34,019 bases of DNA from Actinomycetes bacterium (GTDB taxonomy: Bacteria; Actinomycetota; Aquicultoria; Aquicultorales; Aquicultoraceae), in the NCBI GenBank assembly GCA_021794835.1, contig JAJYQA010000021.1, forward strand, positions 1 through 34,019. The letters run 5' to 3'. Both the position numbers and the translations under genes were made by a program. Of the stretch, positions 26,335-34,019 are shown piece after piece; positions within the stretch are counted from its first letter, which is position 1; each line of letters opens with the position of its first letter. The notes beneath the pieces are model-generated. The model was not told where the DNA came from, did not search any database, and saw only the letters and a program-made list of their open reading frames with translations.

Positions 26335-27321
26335 TCATTCGTTTTTCTTAAAAAGCCCTGCTATTTTCTCCGCCACATCGAGAAACTCGGTCGGGAATAG
26401 TACAACTGTGTTAGATGCGCTTGGGCCAAGCCCATCTATGGTTTGAAGGGTTCTAAGCTGCATGGCCCCCGGGCTTTTGGCCATAGTCGCAGCAGCTTCT
26501 GATAGATTTACAGCCGCAAGCTTGTCGCCCTCGGCCTTGGTTATGGTTGCCCGCTTCTCGCGTTCAGCCGAAGCCTGCCGCGACATCATCTTCTTTAACT
26601 CCTCGGGCATATCGATATCAAGCAGGCGAATAGAGTCTATGTGAATTCCCCATTCCTTAATATGCTCCTCCACGATCTCTCCAATCCTCTCCTGGATTTG
26701 CTCGCGCTCGGTTAAAAGGTCATCTAGAGAAAGCGAGCCTACAACATCGCGCAGAGAGGCCTGGGCATACTGAGCTATTGCAAATCTAAAATCCTGCACC
26801 TTGGTTACCGCCAGCTCGGCATCAGCGACGTAAAAGAAGATGACGCCGTCAATCATCGCCGGTACGTTATCTTTTGTTATCACGTGCTGGCCGGGGATAT
26901 TTAAGGCGAGAACACGGTTATCGACAAACCGAACAAAGTCTAAGAAGGGCACGATATAGATTACACCCGGTCCTCTAACCGCCTCAAAGCGGCCGAGGCG
27001 TAAGACGACACCGCGCTCCCACTGGGCCGCCACGCGAACCCCCGAGATAAAAAGCGCAATTAAGCCAATGAGAATAACCCCTATAACAATGCCAGCCGGG
27101 CTGGTTCCAAACACTAGAAAAATTATCCCCGCAGCAATAATGGACGGAAGTACGGTTAGGACCATCCGAAGCGTCCCGCCAAGAGAGACATGTACCCCGG
27201 TTGGTGCTGCAAATTGCTTACTCGGCGATGGTGTTATCTGACTCATATTATCCTGGTCTCCTTTCCCACCCGGCGTGGGAGAATTCGATAAAATATTTAA
27301 AATATCCCTTAGATTAGGCAT
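26335..27321 (-). CDS. Slipin-type SPFH/band 7 membrane protein
   Basis: A 328-residue protein with a variable N-terminus, two adjacent hydrophobic stretches (about 53-93) and an SPFH domain starting at GVVLRLGRFEAVRGPGVIY. A helical C-terminal part (MSRQASAEREKRATITKAEGDKLAA region) follows, typical of stomatin/slipin proteins that form ring-like membrane scaffolds. ATG 27321 follows AAAGGTGAGC. A second ATG 25 codons in also has an AAGGAGA site and cannot be excluded. Slipins are often paired with an NfeD protease gene; none is adjacent here. The C-terminal end lies at a repeat element. Confidence 0.88.
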   Translation of the reverse strand: MPNLRDILNILSNSPTPGGKGDQDNMSQITPSPSKQFAAPTGVHVSLGGTLRMVLTVLPSIIAAGIIFLVFGTSPAGIVIGVILIGLIALFISGVRVAAQWERGVVLRLGRFEAVRGPGVIYIVPFLDFVRFVDNRVLALNIPGQHVITKDNVPAMIDGVIFFYVADAELAVTKVQDFRFAIAQYAQASLRDVVGSLSLDDLLTEREQIQERIGEIVEEHIKEWGIHIDSIRLLDIDMPEELKKMMSRQASAEREKRATITKAEGDKLAAVNLSEAAATMAKSPGAMQLRTLQTIDGLGPSASNTVVLFPTEFLDVAEKIAGLFKKNE

Positions 27322-27429
27322 TTGCTCACCTTTCGACCAGTAGTAAATGTTCTACGTAATACACCAAAGTTCCTGCAAATCCACTAAAAATTACGGGTTA
27401 TTGTTAAGCCGATATCTGGGTGCAACACC

Positions 27430-27479
27430 GCGGAAGATCATTCGGCAATCGAAAATCGTATATCGAAAATTGGCAATAC
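27430..27479 (-). repeat. Stop-adjacent stutter element after gatB
   Basis: Immediately after the gatB stop the minus strand repeats AATTTTCGAT, ACGATTTTCGAT and GCCGAAT words. It is similar in style to the TTTCGAAT modules after ilvN, the slipin gene and gatC. Confidence 0.5.
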
Positions 27480-28937
27480 CTATTCCTGTAGCTTTTCTCT
27501 AAGCAACCTATTTATAAGCTGCGGATTACCGCGTCCTTTTGTAAGGCGCATTGCTTGGCCGACAAGAAATCCAAACGCTTTGTCTTTACCTGCGCGATAT
27601 TCCTCAACTGTAGAGGCGTTTTCTTCAAGTACAAGGTCGATGATCTTTGCTATTTCTTCCTCATTGCTTATCTGGGTCATGCCCTTTTCTTCAACGATAA
27701 CCTGTGGAAGCTTGCCCGTCTCAAACATCTCCGGGAATATCTCTTTTGCGATCTTGCCGCTTATAACGCCTTTATCCATTAGTTTAAGCAGTTCAGCAAG
27801 GTGCTTTGGTGTCACCGCAGTCTCATCTATCTCAAGGCCTTCGGTATTTAGGTAATAAGACATGTCGCCAAGCATCCAGTTAGCCACCGCTTTTGGATCG
27901 CCCTTGTAAAGTTTAACTGTCTCCTCAAAGAAGTCTCCCATAGCCTTGCTCTCGGTAAGTAGGTTTGCTTCGTGCACCGGCAAACCGTACTCCCTCATAA
28001 ACCTCTGCTTGCGCTCATCGGGAAGCTCCGGTAGCTGCGCTCTTAAGTACTCTACGTAATCGCTAGTAAATTCCATCGGTACAAGGTCTGGATCGGGGAA
28101 ATAGCGGTAGTCATGCGCGTATTCCTTCGTCCTTAGCGTGCTTGTGATGCCCTTGGCCTCATCCCAGTGCCGTGTCTCCTGAACAATGTCTTCGGGCCTG
28201 CCTTCATTAAGTGCTTTTGTCTGCCGCTCGATCTCATAGGCCAGTGCCCTCTGAAGCGACCTGAACGAGTTAAGATTTTTCAGCTCGGCTTTTGTGCCAA
28301 ATTCGGCTGATCCCTTCGGCCTAATCGATACGTTCGCATCAACCCGCATAGAGCCCTTTTCCATGCTGACATCCGACACCCCAAGAGATTGAAGTATGGC
28401 ACGGAGTTTCTGCGCATAGGCCTTAGCCTCTTCTGGGGTGCGTATATCCGGCTCAGAGACTATCTCCATAAGCGGCACACCGGCGCGGTTGAAATCGACC
28501 AGGCTATATTCCGCTCCGGCGATCCTTCCTGCTCCACCAACATGAATCAGCTTTCCGGTATCCTCTTCGAGGTGGATTCTGGTAATGCCAATCCTGGTCT
28601 GGTAATCACCCATGTCCAGATCAATAAGCCCATTGATGCAGAGCGGTTGGTCATATTGAGATATCTGGTAATCTTTCGGCATGTCGGGATAAAAGTAGTT
28701 CTTGCGGTGGAATAGACTGTAAAGGTTGATATCGCAGCCAAGTGCAAGTCCAGATTTTATGACATATTCAACCGCCTTTTCATTTGCAACCGGCAAAGAC
28801 CCGGGCAGTCCAAGGCAGACCGGGCAGGTCTGCGTATTTGGGGCTTCCCCAAATACGGTGCTGCATTTGCAAAACATTTTGCTTTTAGTAGCAAGCTCAA
28901 CGTGTATCTCTAAACCGATTACACTCTCGTATTCCAT
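27480..28937 (-). CDS. gatB: Aspartyl/glutamyl-tRNA amidotransferase subunit B
   Basis: A 485-residue subunit that binds mischarged Asp-tRNA(Asn) or Glu-tRNA(Gln) and activates it for amidation. [23 protein letters not shown] is the standard N-terminus, and [19 protein letters not shown] carries the zinc cysteines. The C-terminal YqeY-like tail runs to the end. The start is ATG 28937 with GGGAGG just upstream; a frame extending to 28979 runs into an inverted repeat and is rejected. Order on the strand is gatC, gatA, gatB, with repeat elements in both gaps. Confidence 0.95.
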   Translation of the reverse strand: MEYESVIGLEIHVELATKSKMFCKCSTVFGEAPNTQTCPVCLGLPGSLPVANEKAVEYVIKSGLALGCDINLYSLFHRKNYFYPDMPKDYQISQYDQPLCINGLIDLDMGDYQTRIGITRIHLEEDTGKLIHVGGAGRIAGAEYSLVDFNRAGVPLMEIVSEPDIRTPEEAKAYAQKLRAILQSLGVSDVSMEKGSMRVDANVSIRPKGSAEFGTKAELKNLNSFRSLQRALAYEIERQTKALNEGRPEDIVQETRHWDEAKGITSTLRTKEYAHDYRYFPDPDLVPMEFTSDYVEYLRAQLPELPDERKQRFMREYGLPVHEANLLTESKAMGDFFEETVKLYKGDPKAVANWMLGDMSYYLNTEGLEIDETAVTPKHLAELLKLMDKGVISGKIAKEIFPEMFETGKLPQVIVEEKGMTQISNEEEIAKIIDLVLEENASTVEEYRAGKDKAFGFLVGQAMRLTKGRGNPQLINRLLREKLQE

Positions 28938-28951
28938 TTTGCCTCCCGTAC

Positions 28952-29081
28952 TAGATACTAGAAACTCGATCGGCCCCACCGGGCCTAACTAGAAACTAGA
29001 TAAAAAACCATCCCCTTAAATCTCTTATCTTTTAACCCACACTCTAGACCTTCAACTCTAGTTTCTAGTTTCTAGTATCTA
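28952..29081 (-). repeat. CTAGAAA stutter with 15-bp perfect inverted repeat (gatA-gatB gap)
   Basis: TAGATACTAGAAACT (28952-28966) is the exact reverse complement of 29067-29081. Between and around them CTAGAAAC/GTTTCTAG words repeat (28985, 29057, 29064, 29083). The right arm contains the gatA stop codon. The centre carries GGCCCCACCGGGCC-like sequence near 28972. Confidence 0.85.
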
Positions 29082-30538
29082 ATTTCTAGCTTCGGTTTCT
29101 CGTTCCATCCAAAGTTCTGCTCAAAACTATAGGCAACCTTCAAAATCGCTTCTTCGCCAAGTGCCCTTCCAATAATTTGTAAACCCACCGGCAGGCCGTT
29201 AACGGTGCCGCACGGCACCGATATGCCGGGCAGACCGGCTAGATTGACCGGTATCGTACAGATATCCGACAGATACATCTGCAACGGGTTTGCAATCTTC
29301 TCGCCTATCTTAAACGCAACCGTTGGCGAGGTTGGCGAGACCAAAACATCAAATTCCTCAAATGCTTTATTGAAGTCGCGCACGATAAGAGTTCTCACTT
29401 TCTGAGCTTTACCGTAATATGCCTCATAGTACCCGGCGCTTAGAGCATACGTCCCAAGCATTATTCTTCTCTTGACCTCATCGCCAAAACCCTCGGCCCG
29501 AGTGCGCATGTACATATCCATCAGGTCGTCAGGATCCGGTACGCGGTAGCCGTATCTTACGCCATCAAACCGTGCAAGATTTGAGCTTGCCTCCGCCGGC
29601 GCGATGATATAGTAAGCCGACAGGCCATACTCCAGGTTTGGAAGGGAGGTCTCGGCAACTAGTGCACCATTCTTCGAGAATATCTCCAATGCGTTTTCGA
29701 CTACTTTTTTAACTTCTGGATCGATGCCCTCGGCCATTAATTCTTTAGGAATGCCAATCCTTATGCCCTTAAGGTCGTCCACTAGGGACTTCGTATAATC
29801 AGGTCTATCTATCTTTACCGACGTAGAATCCATCGGGTCGTGCCCGACCAAGTGGTTTAAAACAATCGCACAGTCGGTGACGTCCTTAGTAAATGGACCT
29901 ATTTGATCGAGAGATGAGGCAAAAGCTACAAGCCCATATCTTGACACCAACCCATAGGTCGGTTTCATCCCGACAATCCCGCAAAGCGACGCCGGTTGCC
30001 GAATAGAGCCGCCGGTATCCGAGCCCAGGGAAAATATCGCCTCGTCCGCAGCAACCGCAGCCGCTGAGCCGCCGCTTGAGCCGCCGGGAACCCTCTCTAG
30101 GTCCCATGGGTTGCGCGTTGGGAAAAATCCGGAGTTCTCGGTTGAGGAGCCCATGGCAAACTCATCCATATTGGTTTTCCCGGTCATTACTATGCCCTCA
30201 TCAAAAAGATTCTGGACGGCGGTTGACGTATAGACCGGGATAAAGTTATCAAGGATTTTTGAGCCGCAGGTCGTGCGTATTCCCTGGGTGCACATGACAT
30301 CTTTAATTGCGGTAGGAATGCCCGCAAGCGGACCGACTTTTTCACCGGCGGCAATTTTTTCATCTACCTGCCTCGCCTGCTCAAGTGCGACCTCTTTCGT
30401 TATCGTGAGGTAAGATTTTACCCCGTCCTCAACACCTTCGATGCGCGAAAAAACGCTCTCGGTAACATCCTTCGCGCTAACTTCCTTATTTAAGAGCTTT
30501 TCGTGAAGCTCGTGAATCGTCATTTGATAGAGTTCCAT
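29072..30538 (-). CDS. gatA: Glutamyl-tRNA(Gln)/aspartyl-tRNA(Asn) amidotransferase subunit A
   Basis: A 488-residue amidase-signature enzyme that releases ammonia from glutamine for the GatB site. The catalytic triad is visible as K79 (GIPTAIKDV), S154 (PGGSSGGSA) and S178 (SDTGGSIR), at the same numbers as in well-studied GatA proteins. The ATG at 30538 follows GGAGGG by three bases; M6 is a possible alternative start. The last few codons (about EIRY and the stop) are formed by the CTAGAAA repeat element. It lies 70 bases after gatC, which are filled by another repeat. Confidence 0.95.
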   Translation of the reverse strand: MELYQMTIHELHEKLLNKEVSAKDVTESVFSRIEGVEDGVKSYLTITKEVALEQARQVDEKIAAGEKVGPLAGIPTAIKDVMCTQGIRTTCGSKILDNFIPVYTSTAVQNLFDEGIVMTGKTNMDEFAMGSSTENSGFFPTRNPWDLERVPGGSSGGSAAAVAADEAIFSLGSDTGGSIRQPASLCGIVGMKPTYGLVSRYGLVAFASSLDQIGPFTKDVTDCAIVLNHLVGHDPMDSTSVKIDRPDYTKSLVDDLKGIRIGIPKELMAEGIDPEVKKVVENALEIFSKNGALVAETSLPNLEYGLSAYYIIAPAEASSNLARFDGVRYGYRVPDPDDLMDMYMRTRAEGFGDEVKRRIMLGTYALSAGYYEAYYGKAQKVRTLIVRDFNKAFEEFDVLVSPTSPTVAFKIGEKIANPLQMYLSDICTIPVNLAGLPGISVPCGTVNGLPVGLQIIGRALGEEAILKVAYSFEQNFGWNEKPKLEIRY

Positions 30539-30559
30539 TAACCCTCCAAGTTAATAATC

Positions 30560-30611
30560 ATTCGCTGTTCACTGTCTTTAATTCGTCTTCGACGTCCGAA
30601 ATTCGAAATTA
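30560..30611 (-). repeat. Stop-adjacent TTTCGAA/TTAAAGAC repeat after gatC
   Basis: The gatC stop TAA (30611-30609) begins the string TAATTTCGAATTTCGG. TCGAAGACGAATTAAAGAC and AGTGAACAGCGAATG follow. This is the same module order as after ilvN (17286) and the slipin gene (26335). Confidence 0.7.
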
Positions 30612-30893
30612 CACGATTCTCGGTACCATAAATGCCTGGTCTTCTCCTTTTGGGGCATTTGACAAGGCGGCCTCGGGTGTCAGGCATTCGCCCACTTTAT
30701 CCTCACGCAAGACATTTTTTAGCGGAATAGCATGCGAAGTGGGCGGAATATCTTTAACATCAAGCTCTGAAATCTTTCCCGCATGTTCAAGAATAACATC
30801 TAACTGCTGCGTGAACTTTTGGGTTTCTGCGTCCGTCAAATCCAGCCTGGCCAGCCACGCAACGTGTTTTACCTCTTTTTCACTGATCGCCAT
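30609..30893 (-). CDS. gatC: Asp/Glu-tRNA amidotransferase subunit C
   Basis: A 94-residue protein, normal length for GatC, which wraps around GatA and stabilises the GatCAB complex. MAISEKEVKHVAWLARLDLTDAE and the conserved DVLREDK-like segment (KNVLREDKVGECLT) identify it. ATG 30893 follows CCGGAGG. Its presence with gatA and gatB means the cell makes Gln-tRNA and/or Asn-tRNA by transamidation. Confidence 0.93.
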   Translation of the reverse strand: MAISEKEVKHVAWLARLDLTDAETQKFTQQLDVILEHAGKISELDVKDIPPTSHAIPLKNVLREDKVGECLTPEAALSNAPKGEDQAFMVPRIV

Positions 30894-30926
30894 AACAACC
30901 TCCGGCTAAGAAACTTAAAAATCAAT

Positions 30927-33675
<2,749 letters not shown>

Positions 33676-33678
33676 TTA

Positions 33679-33705
33679 GGGTCCAGGGTCCGAGGACCGG
33701 GGACC
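33679..33705 (-). repeat. GGTCC/GGACC stutter hairpin upstream of ligA
   Basis: GGTCC occurs at 33680 and 33687 and its complement GGACC at 33694 and 33701, forming a 12-bp stem with two mismatches. The same GGGTCC words occur after leuC (about 10085) and upstream of ilvC (about 17074). Confidence 0.6.
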
Positions 33706-33743
33706 AGGGTTTAAAAAGATTCTTAGAATACGACAACATAATT

Positions 33744-33770
33744 TTAGCGCATATTTTTTATATGCGCTAA
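33744..33770. repeat. Perfect 11-bp hairpin with T5 loop
   Basis: TTAGCGCATAT (33744-33754) and ATATGCGCTAA (33760-33770) are perfect inverse complements around TTTTT. It lies in the 217-base gap between the deacetylase-like gene and ligA, which contains no gene. It could be an operator or an RNA hairpin. Confidence 0.6.
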
Positions 33771-33814
33771 GCCTATAAGAGCACAAATTAATCTAAGGGT
33801 GGCAAATTAAATAA

Positions 33815-33846
33815 GCAATAAAACAAGGGTGGAGTTTGCCTCCGCC
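33815..33846 (-). terminator. Likely terminator of the deacetylase-like gene
   Basis: On the minus strand GGCGGAG (33846-33840) pairs with CTCCACC (33834-33828), loop GCAAA, with one G-U pair. CTTGTTTTATT follows, a moderately good U-rich tail. Confidence 0.5.
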
Positions 33847-33886
33847 ATTCAATTATTTACCCTGGCCCCTGAACCCTTTATTGCCC

Positions 33887-34019
33887 CTACTCAAACAACC
33901 CCGGCACCGTAACTATCTTATATCCCCTAGCCTGTATCTCCCTGATTAGACTGGGAAGTATCTGGGCAGTTTGCTGGCTGTCGCAATGCTCAAGGATAAT
34001 GGCCCCGTTGCTTAGGTTG
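33887..34019 (-). CDS. C-terminal end of a probable polysaccharide deacetylase (partial)
   Basis: Read from the window edge, the last 44 or so codons give GAIILEHCDSQQTAQIL followed by PSLIREIQARGYKIVTVPGLFE and a TAG stop (33889-33887). The G-A-I-I-L ... L-P-x-L-I-x-x-I-x-x-R-G-Y-K-x-V-T-V-P pattern is the usual C-terminus of NodB-type polysaccharide deacetylases. The common final His (I-L-x-H) is present in LEHCD. The catalytic Asp and His-x-x-x-His lie outside the window. A GGGGCCAGGG stutter follows the stop. Confidence 0.75.
   Translation of the reverse strand, partial: NLSNGAIILEHCDSQQTAQILPSLIREIQARGYKIVTVPGLFE

Noticed and set aside
28938-28979. Extended GatB N-terminus
   Set aside because: The family begins at [10 protein letters not shown]; the extension is translated from an inverted repeat and lacks an SD site.
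28952-29090. CRISPR-like array of CTAGAAAC repeats
   Set aside because: Units are too short, irregular and inverted, with no unique spacers and no cas genes.

Overview
The window looks like the chromosome of an anaerobic bacterium with Gram-positive-type regulation, possibly a deep-branching actinobacterial or clostridial lineage. This is inferred from a tRNA-sensing T-box leader, consensus TTGACA/TATAAT promoter elements, strong Shine-Dalgarno (SD) sites with many TTG starts, GatCAB, and an actinobacterial-style LeuB, next to membrane-anchored multihaem cytochromes. No phage, insertion sequence, CRISPR array, tRNA or rRNA was seen. Nearly all genes lie on the minus strand; only two are on the plus strand.

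Layout from left to right. (1) 1-4649 is an electron-transfer locus. A TPR membrane protein and an NHL-repeat protein on the plus strand converge on two minus-strand cytochromes with 12 CXXCH motifs each, which follow a YerC/TrpR-like regulator. The region upstream of the TPR gene is rich in inverted repeats. (2) 4747-21216 is a 13-gene branched-chain amino acid and serine operon read right to left: ilvD, ilvB, ilvN, ilvC, a class V aminotransferase, serA, leuA, leuC, leuD, leuB, ilvE, cimA and a fumarylacetoacetate-hydrolase-family gene. A consensus promoter and T-box leader (about 21251-21592) precede ilvD and probably control much of it. (3) 21653-21838 is tatA. (4) 21952-26065 is a second isopropylmalate-like set: a NifV/Re-citrate-synthase-like enzyme, LeuC-like and LeuD-like aconitase subunits, and an isocitrate-type dehydrogenase. 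Residues in the small subunit and dehydrogenase favour tricarboxylate substrates, so this may be a compact route from oxaloacetate to 2-oxoglutarate. (5) 26335-33669 holds a slipin, gatB, gatA, gatC, a CPBP protease and ligA, then the end of a probable polysaccharide deacetylase at the right edge.

Together the metabolic genes form a 2-oxoacid factory. Pyruvate goes to valine through ilvBNCD-ilvE, to isoleucine through citramalate without threonine, and to leucine through leuABCD. SerA plus the aminotransferase supply serine, and the second set probably supplies 2-oxoglutarate for glutamate, the amino donor.

The most unusual DNA-level feature is that most minus-strand intergenic gaps of more than about 60 bp contain short 'stuttering' inverted-repeat elements that begin at, or include, the upstream gene's stop codon. 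Several share modules, and some encode the last residues of the protein. At least two genes (serA and the second cytochrome) seem to need non-standard start codons.
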